From Hofstenia miamia (lineage: Eukaryota; Xenacoelomorpha; Acoela), in contig SCFE01000033.1 of NCBI GenBank assembly GCA_004352715.1, positions 1,565,136 through 1,629,135 of the forward strand: a stretch of 64,000 nucleotides of DNA, in the 5' to 3' direction. The notes beneath the pieces are model-generated. The model was not told the origin of the DNA. It ran no database searches and saw nothing but the letters and a program-made list of their open reading frames with translations. Position numbers and translations under genes: made by a program. How positions within the stretch are numbered: the first letter of the stretch is position 1; each line of letters starts with the position of its first letter. Shown here piece after piece: positions 47,128 to 58,943 of the stretch.

Positions 47128-48460
47128 TCAGAGAGACCTGGTCCACAGAGTCCACGATAGGGGCCATTTAGGCATACTCCAAACTGAAAAGACGTTTAAT
47201 TCCCAATATGTTACAATTGGCATAAGAACTGCAGTCACAGATGTCATCAATAAATGTGAAAAATGCTTTTTGCATAGCGCTAGCCACTTCCCCCAGCAGA
47301 GGACTGAGCTTGAGTCTCGAGCAACAGAAGGCCCAAATGAACTAGTCCACGTCGATCTTGAACAGTTATCACAAGATGATGACGGGTTCCAATACATCCT
47401 CGTCATGGTCAACCACTTCACGAAATTTGCTCACATGATTCCCTTAAGCAGTACCATGGTGGAAAGAGTGGCAGAAAAAATAGTAAAGGAGTGAGTATTG
47501 AAATATGGACCCATGAGAAAACTATTATGTGATCATGGCCCTCAGTTTGAGTTTGAAAGAACTGGAAATTATTCACGAATTAACCACTGCTTATCACCGC
47601 CAAGCTAATGGCCTAGTAGAACGACTAAATTGCACTCTCATAAAATTAGTGTGAGTCACTTTATCTCGTGCTGCCGTTAAGCAATGGAGGCGTGTAATTG
47701 AATACGTGGAATATTTTTACAATACATCCATCCATATGACTACAGGCATGAGTCCATTTAAAACAATGTTTGGTTGTGAAGCAATCACCTCCCTCACTAT
47801 GATGTTTCCCAACTATGTTGAGAAAAGCACAGAACTATATGTTAATCAATTAATGCAAATATGTAACAGACTCACCTTACAATCTGCCACAACACCAATT
47901 TATCTAGTATATGGCAGAAGAGGAACTTTAATAAGAAGCTCTATGGTGAACCACACAAACAAGGCAATCAAGTTTTTGCTTATCTCCCTCATATAACAAC
48001 TGATAGCAATCAAGTATGTAAACTTGCTAATGATTGGCAAGGTCCTTTCACTATAGAGAAGGTGCTTGACCACAACATGTATACTTTAAATAATGGTAAA
48101 ACAGTACATTTTCAAAGGCTCAAAAGAGCAATTAAGGATATAGAGAATGTCATCATAGATGACAATAACGAATTCACACTAGTTGATAATGGTGTTGATA
48201 TATACAAAAAATATGAGAATTTAACTAGCTTTTCTGAGGATGATTTTTCCAACACTGATTATAATTACAATGATACCAATTCTGAAAGCTTAGGTTCATG
48301 TCAACTCCCCCAGAGAAGGGCGAAAAAAAATAACACATATGATCCCAATATTTGGGATTTAAATCTTATAACTACATTTAGGAATGTACACAAACAGTCG
48401 AAAACAAGAGTTGCCAGCTCCACCATCCTGCCATCAAGTAAGAAGGAGGATGGAAAATAG
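47128..48460 (+). pseudogene. Gypsy integrase, broken
   Basis: Integrase inserts the cDNA into host DNA. Visible: HHCC zinc-binding region (VHDRGHLGILQTEKTF, KCEKCF; about 47145-47270), core with HVDLEQLSQDDDGFQYILVM (first Asp, 47350), LLCDHGPQFE (second Asp, about 47521-47550) and AYHRQANGLVERLN (Glu region, about 47590), and the C-terminal WQGPFTIEKVLDHNMYTLNN domain (48035-48105). The stretch between second Asp and Glu is shortened and shifted, and several stops are present. Confidence 0.83.
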
Positions 48461-48469
48461 CAGAGCCAA

Positions 48470-51400
48470 TCAGGAAGCCTCTTCTAGGCGAGGGAGACAC
48501 GTATCTCTGCTTGTTGAGGCACGTGATAGGAAAAGAGGATGAAACAATGGCACTGAGGAGAGTCAGATTCCATGTGGGTGAAACTTAGCTCCACAACTTG
48601 GAGAGGAGACAGTGACAACACTGACGCCCTCAATATCTCGCCCCTACATGGAGAGAAACATATCCCCACATGTGCGAGAGGAGCTGGCCACCCATCCCAC
48701 AAAAACTTATAAATCTAGAACCACTTTTAACAAATTACAAATTGTACACACACCCCAACCTAGTGACTCAATAGCCCCCTCGACCTTATCTGCTGGAACC
48801 TCCACTGTTAGATCCCAGAAGACAGAAGAAAGAAGAAGAAAAATGTTGAGAGTCAGTGATGAGACACTACACCCATTTTACATAGCCACCAAAAAGGCCA
48901 CTGCTATTATATGTGACAATATATCTGAGGAAACTAAAAACCAACTACATTGTACATACAATGGTAGAGAAATGAATTGTTCTATAGATAGATGGGGATC
49001 GTTGTCTGAAAGTGAACACTATTATATGCTATGACTCAAAAATGTTAGAAGGACTTAGTCATCTCTACTGGCGCAGCACAGTGCACACATCCTTTGATGA
49101 TGACTTCAACATATATAACCTATGTCAATTCCTAAACAGCAGAAAAGTAATCGACAGTTTTTTGAGTGTGTTAACATAGATTTTAACAATATCTTGGTGA
49201 TATACTTTATATGAATACAAGAAATTCAAATGGAATCTATCATGGAACAGATCAAAATAGCCTACCAAATAGCTAAAGTGGAAGGCATCTGCCTAATTAT
49301 GATACTAAGGGAAGAATATGAAGAAAGCATGCTGGAAACAATTGTGAATCTACATTTCCGAATTGAAAACTTCACAATCTTTTCAAAGGATCACTACCTC
49401 CCCCCTTTTGCTGTACATAACCAATCAGTTAACAATAACAAAGCTCTTATACACCAATCTCCTGTTGTGTCAACAGGCACCATCACATAGGCTAGCCGTC
49501 AATCAAAAGCTTATTATCAACATCATTCTCCAAGCCCAAACTCTAGAAGTGACGGATCTCCATACACCATTTCTTTACACTATCATCAATATGCACGTCA
49601 GTTTTGCATTCACACAGAGTGAACAGACCCTCACAGAGATTAGTAATGTCTGGTCTCACATCAAAGCCAATCACAACCCGGAGTCCGACTGGCCCCAATT
49701 AGATATAGTGAGTCCCTCACAGCACTATCACTCCTCCATTGAGAGAGTTTTAAGAGAGATAAAGGTTTCCTATGACAGCCAAGATAGAAAGAATTTCAAA
49801 GAGCAACTATTTGCAGAGAAATACTCACTTGATATCTATGCCTGCAGTGCTGTCTGGTTGCTCATGATTTACTTAACAAAAGAACCTCAACTCTGTATCC
49901 CAATGACACATGAAAAACAGTCATTGCTAGCAAAAGTTACAACCCATGAGCTAGCAGTGTGCCCATTGTCATAGAAGATAAAGAACTGGTTACTGTACAA
50001 GTGCAACCCTCCATCACACCAGGAAAAACAAAGCAACTGATGGACAAATTCGAAAAATATTATGCCTGACTGGTGGGGGCAACCAATGTAACTGGGAAGA
50101 TGTCTGTTATCTATACCAGCAATTGACTTGGCATATGTCCATTGGACATAAATATTTTCTCAGACACAGTAAAGAAATACATGTGGGGAGCGAATTCATA
50201 AACCAAGCTCGCAATATTTCATTCAGACAACGCCCCAATGAGCACTAGGAGATTCATAGAATGACTACCTGGGTCTACACACCAGTTCATGGAAAGGATT
50301 CAGAGGCATGACCTTCTCAAAAAGACCAAATCCTTCTTCAGAGGCCATCAGATAAAATACCTGGAATGTGGTTATGGTCAATTTCTTGAGTCAGTACAGC
50401 AGGTCAACAAAGAGGGGAAAATCATGCTGATCACCATCTTTGATCAGGTAATGTGAACACCAGAACAGTTCTACGAAGAAGAAGAACTACTAGCCTCTTC
50501 CGCAGTACAACTCTTGCCACACATATGTGAATTAATTGAAAAAGTGAATCTAGAGAAATTTGGTGGTCCAGTGTTATCTCCCAAACCAAAACCTCAGTGG
50601 TCAATTACTGAAGATGAGCGTATATTGATGGTTGAACATGATCCTAGCGATTTCCAAGAAGACCTCACGATCCAAAAGAGAATCCTGTTCGACTGTTGTG
50701 ACAAAGATGTGCTTTCACTCATGAAGTGGTGCCTCACAGAAATGTTTACGAAGGAAGAGTTGGTCATTCTGCAATCCCCAGGGCAAAATGTAGCCTTGGA
50801 TGTGGAATGTACCACTGTTTGAGTGTGCATCTCCAGCAAGCAAATAGATCATCTTATGCACAAAGGCTTAAGAGGAAAATTTTGGGATACCCTGAAAGAT
50901 GTGAGAATAAATTATCCCGTAATGATTGGAACTGCTAGTTTGGAAGCCCCTGTAGAGCCGCATGAATTTGAGAATAATATAAAGACTTTGAATCTCCTAT
51001 GCATACTGCTGCCCACTACTGAGATGCTGCTGATTCAACCCAAATGGAAGGTTAGGAAGCCTAAGAAAAAGGTAGCTGCCCATCTATCCAACAGGATCAA
51101 TTTTGTCAACAGTAAGCAGGAAGCCATTAAATCAAGCAAGGCAGAGGAGTACAAGGTGGTAAGAGAAAAACTGATGGCTGGAGGAAATTCCAAGCTAGTT
51201 TTTATTGAGAAAACACTGATGGCTGGAGGAAATTCCAAGCGCGTTTTTATTGATAGAACATTAACCATCAAGGATATCTTTAATCATGGCTTGCTGATCC
51301 ACACACAATTAGATAAAATACACAAACAAATCTCAAACCTACAGCCTCAAGTGCTAATTCTTTTTCAGGTAGCAGGAGACCTAATGTGGATCAACAATAT

Positions 51401-51810
51401 AGAAAATATAACTAGATATTATGATGTAACAAAAAAAATCAAGATTATCACAATGATCAGAGCAAACCAGATCAAATGACTCTCAGTCAAGTGCAAGAAT
51501 TCTGCTCATTGTTTGTTGACCACACTACTACCATGGGCTCCCTTCAGGACGTGTTCATTCACATTTACCCGGACACAGAGATCAGCCCCAATGATGCACA
51601 CACCTCCGACATGGACGCGAAGATGACTCTAATGATTGCCCTCAAAGGCCTTAGACTGTACAAAAAGTTTTACAACACCTTTACACAGCGTTTGAATAAC
51701 TTAAGGCGGAACTGTCCCATTAGCTCCAAGACACCAAACCTCAGGTTCCTCCAGCTTAGAGATGAAATAGTCACACAACAAGAAGTGTTAATTCAAGTGA
51801 CATGAGAACC
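48470..51810 (+). pseudogene. Unrecognised post-integrase coding region of the Gypsy element
   Basis: About 3.3 kb between integrase and the polypurine tract in which open stretches follow each other with few stops: 48612-49034, 49230-49490, 49363-49974, then one frame from about 49960 through 50514-50822 and 50823-51479, and a last stretch 51476-51805 overlapping by ATGA. Composition is protein-like and not AT-driven. Legible pieces include FDCCDKDVLSLMKWCLTEMF, IDHLMHKGLRGKFWDTLKDV, a lysine-rich KPKKKVAAHL and LKGLRLYKKFYNTFTQRL. No signal peptide, strong membrane segment or furin-like site is evident, so an envelope role is not supported. I do not recognise the family. The sister copy is truncated before this region. 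Confidence 0.55.
51171..51260 (+). repeat. 45-bp in-frame tandem duplication
   Basis: Two copies, 51171-51215 and 51216-51260, both starting CTGATGGCTGGAGGAAATTC and encoding LMAGGNSKLVFIEKT and LMAGGNSKRVFIDRT. It preserves frame inside the unrecognised Gypsy region. Confidence 0.9.
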
Positions 51811-51922
51811 ACTCTACACTGCTCTTCAAACTTGGGAAGGTGAATTAGCCATTAAGATGATAACAGCAACTCAAAGTATTGTGTCTGGGCCCACTCTCCA
51901 GTTGCTATCTGAAAATTAATTT

Positions 51923-51936
51923 GAGCAAGGGGGGCG
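51923..51936 (+). other. Polypurine tract
   Basis: GAGCAAGGGGGGCG directly precedes the 3' LTR start TGTAGAG at 51937, the expected place for plus-strand DNA priming. Confidence 0.75.
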
Positions 51937-52791
51937 TGTAGAGTCACTCAGGGACTTTTGTGATATTTTTCTTATTATCTTATTTTGTATGTTATGTCAG
52001 CATGACGTCATTTCAATTATTTCGACATTAAGTTGTTATTGTTAGTTTGCCGTCCCCTAGATGGTGCTTATGATTTTATTGCTCAAATTGAATTTACGAG
52101 GGAATGAATAATTAAGCATGATTGAACTATGTTGACAACTCTTTTTGTAAACAAAGGCAGGTAATACACGCAATTCTTGTATAAAAATGAGAGACTTGTA
52201 GAGAACAGTTAATAGATTTTATCTACTCTCAACTGCTGTTTTACCATTGTATTTTTCTTTAATATTATCTTGATATGAAAATTATTGCTTAAGTTTGGCG
52301 ACAATTTGGGAGTGCTTTCTCAAGCACAGGGCAACATGTAGCTCCTGAAGGTCTTTTGACTATTCAGCCCAAATTGTGGACCCATTTGGTTATGTATACA
52401 GTTAGGTATATGGAAATAATAAACCTCTCATTCAAAGCTCATGGCAAGCACGAATGTCTGGCAATTACAGACTATTCAATAGTGAGGTGAGAGATAACAA
52501 TGAAAATGAGATCCTTTATTTTTCGATGTGAGATAGAAATTAAAAGTGAGACAAATAGGGTAGCACCAGTCAATAGGTTAAGCACTTTACTTCACTCTGG
52601 AGAATTCACTTTGGCTGGAAGTCATACAAATTGGTCATTTTGGGTTTTACCTAAAGTAGTTGATTACTTATATGAATTACCAATGTTACATCTATAAGTT
52701 ATAAGTTCTATGTTATTCTATTTTCTGGAATCATGGCCGTTTTGTAACCACTATTCAAACCTTCTGCAGAGTCAATTAGTTTTCTAGTTAA
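51937..52791 (+). repeat. 3' LTR of plus-strand Gypsy element
   Basis: Aligns with 41947-42852 with scattered substitutions and a deletion of about 50 bp after CTCATTCAAAG (near 52438). Similarity ends around TTTCTAGTTAA (52781-52791), about 28 bp short of the true CTACA end, where a different Gypsy pol fragment begins. Confidence 0.85.
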
Positions 52792-53232
52792 GTTATTATC
52801 TTTTTGTTTTTCTATGATCTCTGATTCCAATATTTCTTCCTTATTTGCAATTGGCCACACTGCTTGTCCCTTCTTATCAATGTTTATTTCTAGCAATTCT
52901 TCCTACTTCATATGCAGTAGGAATTGAAACTTCTTTTCTCTCCGTTCTCTTTAGCTGTGTCTCTCTGGTACTCTGGGAGCATGGTCCAGAAATCAGTGTT
53001 GGTATGCAGTGTCCCTCTTTGGTGTTCAATGGTGAGGGTGAATTTGTTTAGGTATTTGATCCACCTTGATACTATTCCTGACTTATCACCTGAGAATTTT
53101 TTGAGCCACTCTAAGCTGCTGTTATCTGTGCCAACTCTGAATTCTCGCCCAATTAGAAAGTGTCTGAATTTCTTGATGCTCTCAATCAAAGCAAGCATCT
53201 CTAGCTTTGTTGATCCGTAGTTCTCCTTGCTT
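52792..53232 (-). pseudogene. Third Gypsy fragment: RNase H and spacer, minus strand
   Basis: Reads KENYGSTKLEMLALIESIKK, RVGTDNSSLEWLKKFSGDK and RGTLHTNTDFWTMLPEYQRD, then a stop and EINIDKKGQAVWPIANKEEI, which aligns with the spacer after RNase H in the plus-strand copy (EINADRNGKPILAI). It continues upstream into the gap at 53233. It is related to but distinct from the two longer copies. Confidence 0.8.
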
Positions 53233-54232
53233 NNNNNNNNNNNNNNNNNNNNNNNNNNNNNNNNNNNNNNNNNNNNNNNNNNNNNNNNNNNNNNNNNNNN
53301 NNNNNNNNNNNNNNNNNNNNNNNNNNNNNNNNNNNNNNNNNNNNNNNNNNNNNNNNNNNNNNNNNNNNNNNNNNNNNNNNNNNNNNNNNNNNNNNNNNNN
53401 NNNNNNNNNNNNNNNNNNNNNNNNNNNNNNNNNNNNNNNNNNNNNNNNNNNNNNNNNNNNNNNNNNNNNNNNNNNNNNNNNNNNNNNNNNNNNNNNNNNN
53501 NNNNNNNNNNNNNNNNNNNNNNNNNNNNNNNNNNNNNNNNNNNNNNNNNNNNNNNNNNNNNNNNNNNNNNNNNNNNNNNNNNNNNNNNNNNNNNNNNNNN
53601 NNNNNNNNNNNNNNNNNNNNNNNNNNNNNNNNNNNNNNNNNNNNNNNNNNNNNNNNNNNNNNNNNNNNNNNNNNNNNNNNNNNNNNNNNNNNNNNNNNNN
53701 NNNNNNNNNNNNNNNNNNNNNNNNNNNNNNNNNNNNNNNNNNNNNNNNNNNNNNNNNNNNNNNNNNNNNNNNNNNNNNNNNNNNNNNNNNNNNNNNNNNN
53801 NNNNNNNNNNNNNNNNNNNNNNNNNNNNNNNNNNNNNNNNNNNNNNNNNNNNNNNNNNNNNNNNNNNNNNNNNNNNNNNNNNNNNNNNNNNNNNNNNNNN
53901 NNNNNNNNNNNNNNNNNNNNNNNNNNNNNNNNNNNNNNNNNNNNNNNNNNNNNNNNNNNNNNNNNNNNNNNNNNNNNNNNNNNNNNNNNNNNNNNNNNNN
54001 NNNNNNNNNNNNNNNNNNNNNNNNNNNNNNNNNNNNNNNNNNNNNNNNNNNNNNNNNNNNNNNNNNNNNNNNNNNNNNNNNNNNNNNNNNNNNNNNNNNN
54101 NNNNNNNNNNNNNNNNNNNNNNNNNNNNNNNNNNNNNNNNNNNNNNNNNNNNNNNNNNNNNNNNNNNNNNNNNNNNNNNNNNNNNNNNNNNNNNNNNNNN
54201 NNNNNNNNNNNNNNNNNNNNNNNNNNNNNNNN
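53233..54232. other. Assembly gap, 1000 N
   Basis: Separates a Gypsy fragment from the 5' part of a secreted-protein gene. Long open frames that bridge it are artefacts. Confidence 0.99.
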
Positions 54233-54521
54233 TATAATATTTTGCATTCCTCTGTGTATTCATGATAATCTCTGCAGAATGAGCATCTTCTGAGTACAAA
54301 ATGCACAACATATTTACAATGCAAAAGCTAAGACAGCTTTCCAACTTCAGACATCTTAAGATGCACAGTCGTCCACTTAATGGCAGTCTTTCTGCAAGAA
54401 GCTCAAATTGGGAGTCAGGACAGTTGTTTAAGAGATTTAGGTGAAACTTTGTAGAAGTTTTACGAATATAGGCTGAACACGAAAACGAAAATAAGAATAG
54501 CGTACACAACAGCCTCTTCAT
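54233..54521 (-). CDS. Small secreted PAN/apple-like protein, 5' exon (partial)
   Basis: 96 codons from the ATG at 54521 to the gap. Residues 1-17 form a typical signal peptide (MKRLLCTLFLFSFSCSA). The mature part has regularly spaced cysteines with CILRCLKLESCLSFCIVN and then CILYSED, the C-x3-C-x5-C...C-x-LY layout of PAN/apple domains, which bind proteins or sugars outside the cell. Coding continues into the gap. A similar gene in opposite orientation lies at 56686. No function can be assigned beyond secretion and likely PAN fold. Confidence 0.6.
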
Positions 54522-54524
54522 GCA

Positions 54525-55798
54525 TTCAAATTTTTAATGACTGTAATCCAAATATAGAAAATGGGAAATAAAATATTTAAGCTTTATTAGCTATTCCATT
54601 AATCTAAATTAATTTTTTATTAATAATTTAGTAAAAACAAATTATTTGAAAGCTGTGCATGGTCATAGCATATATTCTCTAACATCAACAACTACTCCGA
54701 GCCCATGAACAATGATTATAAAATTATAATAAAATTATCTAAGACCATAATTCGGACATAATAAAAATGATTTTTTTATAAAATTGCATTTATAAATATG
54801 CTGGTAAATCCTCAGAAATATAAGCAATGTATTCCATAGGATTTGTTGTTTAGTAAATTTAGGATTTCAAACAATTCCACTAATACGATAACGGAGTGAC
54901 CTAATGAACGATCCTTCCAGATGGAATTTGATCAGATTATCTATAAAATCTGAAATAGATGACCCTATTTGACCTGCTCATTCTTGCAAAATTGTGAACA
55001 GCACAAAATACAATAACAATTTTTAAGAAAATGAAATATGACGTTTATCAGAGTTTCCTAGATGAAAACTTGATTTAAAATTAAAATATTGTGTATATTT
55101 TTAGATACTCTGGTCATACTTGCAATAATAGTATTTGCTTAACTTATCGAATTTATGCATAGTTTTGATTACCAATTTTTCTAGCATCACATGTCAATGT
55201 CATAATTCCCTTCTTCGAAGAAGTATATATATCGAGGAATTTTGTGCCAATTTCTGTAATAAATATTTTTGAAGTAATAGTTTTTATTGAAGTGATGGAA
55301 TTTCAATACTAACAGCATAATATGATTGTTGAAATTTCTTGACCAATATTGGCCAATGCATTTTTGTTTCAAGTGCATGCAGTGCTATTATTTTTGTGCA
55401 AAGCATGTTTACTTATTGCTTATAAAGCTTTGCACTATTATTAATTTAAGGTTGGAAGAGTTTGCTGAATAGATTTTATAGTTTTAAACAGTAATTATTT
55501 TTATTTTAAGAAATTTTAAAGTCAAGGGATGATGTTATTAAATTGTAAAATCTTGCAAAAATTGGTAAGATCTTGTCTAGATTTTACTAAATCTTGGTAA
55601 ATTTTGCAACGGAGCTGTAAGAACTTACCAAGATCTTACCGAATTCTTATCAAGTTCTTTAATTTTGGTTGATTAGGGTCTGTTTACACAAGTCTACTTT
55701 AACCGGGTACATTTTCTAGTAGATATCTTAGCGATTTACTAGTGAAAATGAGAATTCTAAGACAAAGTACGGATGATGTTTCACTGAGAAAAGTACAA
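54525..55798. other. Spacer between inverted secreted-protein genes
   Basis: AT-rich. The first 100 bp mirror the 5' flank of the opposite copy (GCTTTATTAGCTATTCCATTAA here, its complement near 56580). A 12-bp perfect inverted repeat, GGTAAGATCTTG (55564-55575) and CAAGATCTTACC (55629-55640), lies in a cluster of related words. No gene seen. Confidence 0.5.
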
Positions 55799-56491
55799 NN
55801 NNNNNNNNNNNNNNNNNNNNNNNNNNNNNNNNNNNNNNNNNNNNNNNNNNNNNNNNNNNNNNNNNNNNNNNNNNNNNNNNNNNNNNNNNNNNNNNNNNNN
55901 NNNNNNNNNNNNNNNNNNNNNNNNNNNNNNNNNNNNNNNNNNNNNNNNNNNNNNNNNNNNNNNNNNNNNNNNNNNNNNNNNNNNNNNNNNNNNNNNNNNN
56001 NNNNNNNNNNNNNNNNNNNNNNNNNNNNNNNNNNNNNNNNNNNNNNNNNNNNNNNNNNNNNNNNNNNNNNNNNNNNNNNNNNNNNNNNNNNNNNNNNNNN
56101 NNNNNNNNNNNNNNNNNNNNNNNNNNNNNNNNNNNNNNNNNNNNNNNNNNNNNNNNNNNNNNNNNNNNNNNNNNNNNNNNNNNNNNNNNNNNNNNNNNNN
56201 NNNNNNNNNNNNNNNNNNNNNNNNNNNNNNNNNNNNNNNNNNNNNNNNNNNNNNNNNNNNNNNNNNNNNNNNNNNNNNNNNNNNNNNNNNNNNNNNNNNN
56301 NNNNNNNNNNNNNNNNNNNNNNNNNNNNNNNNNNNNNNNNNNNNNNNNNNNNNNNNNNNNNNNNNNNNNNNNNNNNNNNNNNNNNNNNNNNNNNNNNNNN
56401 NNNNNNNNNNNNNNNNNNNNNNNNNNNNNNNNNNNNNNNNNNNNNNNNNNNNNNNNNNNNNNNNNNNNNNNNNNNNNNNNNNNNNNNNNNN
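55799..56491. other. Assembly gap, 693 N
   Basis: Unsequenced spacer between the two inverted secreted-protein genes. Confidence 0.99.
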
Positions 56492-56685
56492 ATTGTTAAT
56501 AGTAGACTACGTGCGAATACCATACGCGTCTTTTAAACAATTTGTTTCACTAAATTATTTACAAAAAAGTCATTTAAATTAATGGAATAACTAATAAAGC
56601 TTAAATATTTTACTTTCACTTTGTGTATTTGGAATACAGGAATTTACAAAATTTGAGTTAGACAATATTTATTTCGTTGAAAGCA

Positions 56686-57102
56686 ATGAAGGGCTTGCTG
56701 TGTTCATTATTACTTTTAATTTCATTTTCATGTTCAGCCTATATTCGTAAAACTTCTACTAATTTCCACCTCAATCTCCTTGACAAGTGACCGGACTCCG
56801 AATTTAAGCTTCTTACTGAAAGCCTACCATTAAGTGGACATCCATGCATCTTGCAATGTCTAAAGTTGGAAAGCTGTCTGAGCTTTTGTATTTTAAATAT
56901 GTGGTGGCTTTTGTACTCGGAAGATGTTATGGAGACAAAAAGGAATGCGAAATATTATTTTCAGCATTTGAATAACGTATTTGAGGTAAGAAAAGACTTC
57001 CACTTATCTTCAAATAAATCTTATCTCCAGAAAAGAACAAAGTTTCAAAGTTTAGTCAACCTCTTTAAATACATTAATAACCTTTTTGAAAACCTTCATT
57101 AA
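56686..57102 (+). pseudogene. Inverted paralogue of the secreted PAN/apple-like protein, early stop
   Basis: Starts MKGLLCSLLLLISFSCSAYI (signal peptide) and is clearly homologous to the gene at 54521 over coding and upstream sequence. Codon 35 is TGA (56788-56790) where the other copy has Cys TGT. The later cysteine in CILYSED is replaced (WLLYSED). After the stop the frame continues with CILQCLKLESCLSFCILN to a potential donor GAG/GTAAGAAAAG near 56984. Both lesions remove conserved cysteines, so this copy is probably dead. Confidence 0.7.
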
Positions 57103-58943
57103 ATTCTGAAATTTTTTTAAAACCCCCAACATTTCAGGGATTTGTGAAACTGGTTTATCACTTAAGAACTACATAGAATCATTAATTTTGGAGTGGGTCT
57201 GGGATGAGGTTTAGGGTTAGAGTTATGATTTTTCCCTTAAGTACATAAAATAGTTATTTTAGTGATTATTTGAAGTTATGTAAGTAAAACAGCAATGTCA
57301 AAATTTCATTGAAATTGCATACACTGAGCTCACCACATACATCGACACACACTAAATTAAATATTGTTATATATTATATGTTTAGTATGCAGTTTAATTG
57401 TATCTCTTAGCAAATATATTCGCTTACTTTTATTATTATGGACATTTTCAATATTCAATTCAATAAAAATTTTAGCTAATCGATACTAATTGTAGCCGTT
57501 CCCGACCTTGAAACTTAGAGTAGATTTCAGCTCTTTTGTTTTTTGGCTCAGATCAGAATTTTTGCTTTCTCTTCATTTAGTTGTGGACTTCTGAATAGTA
57601 ACTATTTAGAAGTCTGTGACTAAAGCCAGTAGTTATTATAACGAATAATTACTAAAGATTTACTCTCGCTGTATTGCGGTAATTAAGGAATGCTATAATT
57701 TCTGTATGTCGTTATTTGTACTTGGTAAACAATACAATAATAGAACTTTCTTGGATACATTTTGAGTAGTTACACATCACAACTCCCCAGAAACTGTACA
57801 ATTTCTGATTAGCGACCGGGTCTGTATTGGTGCCTCTATGGATTACTAAATAAGAGATGGATAGGAAGCTGAATTTTACCAAAACCAATTGGGGTCCGAT
57901 GTGTTAGCGCAGAGCATATAAAATGCAAGTGCATAACATCAATTACTTTCGCCATTTAATCATTCACACAATATTTTGTAGGAATTAGTTTAGGCCCATT
58001 CATAAGTTAGCTTTTAATTTTAATTATTTTTGAATGCTTTAATGAAATTTAGCCAATCTATTTATGCCTGTAAAATATAATAATATAAGAAACACTATTA
58101 TTCATCATCATAATGTAGTGCAAAAAAATAGAATGAAATTTTACAAAGGGCTGCATAAATATCCACATTCAGATTTTCTTAGTTTTCTTCCAAAACAAGA
58201 AGGTTTCATATGCGGTTGAAAATCATTCATTAAATTTCTGCAAAAACAAGTGAAAATTTTCTTTAAAAAGAAATTGTAAATATGATAATTGCTACCAAAT
58301 AAGGTGATGAGAAAATTGCAAGCATCCGATTTCAACAATAATTTTTACATTAAAGATACAAATACATGGAAATGATTATTAGGTCTTATAGAGATCCACG
58401 CTTTACGTCTCTATTTAGCAATATTATTTGAGTCTGGGAAAAACCCAGGTCAGTTTGAATCGGGTAGGCTGTGCTAGAATCGTGGTATTGGGGTCGGGTT
58501 CTGTGTTCATAATTCAAACCCGGTATGAGCTCTGCCAGACGTAAATACTGTAAATTTATAATGATCAAAGAGAATTAAGTTATATTTTTGTAACCTGTCA
58601 GTGACCGAAGTTTTATTCAATAGGTGTATTTATATCAGTAATGTCTTAAGAAATGTAAGAAATAGCTTAATTTGGTGGATTGTATGCAGACAATGCAAAC
58701 ATTATTATTAAAAAACACTAATGCTTTTCTCAAGGTTGAGCTTGTTTGATTATAGACAGTAAAAAATTTAAAGGTAAGGCTTCACATATCCCGATGTTAA
58801 ATTACTACATTTACTTATGATACTCCAGTTTGTGAAATTATCAAGGTCCATTATTACATATAATAATAAATAACCCGCAGCCCAACTCGATCCGCCTAAG
58901 CGTGACCCGCAACCAGCTCCCACTCGTTTAAGAGTGACCAGCA
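57103..58943. other. AT-rich region with a hairpin and a small GC-richer repeat, no gene seen
   Basis: A near-perfect 13-bp inverted repeat (57587-57599 and 57601-57613, one mismatch, one-base loop) is present. Segment 58386-58570 is less AT-rich and contains CCCGGTATGAGCTCTGCCAG; it may be a short interspersed repeat remnant, but I could not define ends. Confidence 0.4.

Larger units (their letters stand above)
41947..52791 (+). mobile_element. Ty3/Gypsy retrotransposon with both LTRs and a long post-integrase region
   Basis: About 10.8 kb: 5' LTR 41947-42880, PBS 42881, gag, protease, RT, RNase H, integrase in Gypsy order, then about 3.3 kb of coding-like sequence with no family I recognise, a polypurine tract (51923-51936) and the 3' LTR. 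The coding region has many frame breaks and catalytic Asp-to-Asn changes, so the copy is dead. LTR divergence of a few percent plus indels indicates an old insertion. No target duplication could be confirmed because the right LTR end is altered. Confidence 0.92.

Noticed and set aside
47128-47421. 97-codon minus-strand frame over integrase
   Set aside because: Shadow of the plus-strand integrase core with its HHCC and Asp motifs.
48470-51810. Envelope gene of an errantivirus-like element
   Set aside because: Right position, but no signal peptide, transmembrane anchor or furin-like site could be seen in any of the open stretches.
41942-52836. AATAT as a 5-bp target duplication of the large Gypsy element
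   Set aside because: AATAT does occur on both sides, but the right LTR end is missing and the sequence is AT-rich, so the match is likely chance.
52708-52896. Minus-strand open frame that seems to extend Gypsy pol through 52708
   Set aside because: Its C-terminal half is the antisense of the Gypsy LTR U5: the same bases occur at 42790-42852 and in the minus-strand sister LTR. Only the part above about 52792 is pol.
52908-54521. 537-residue open frame joining a secreted protein to RNase H
   Set aside because: It crosses 1000 N. The two ends are unrelated sequences.
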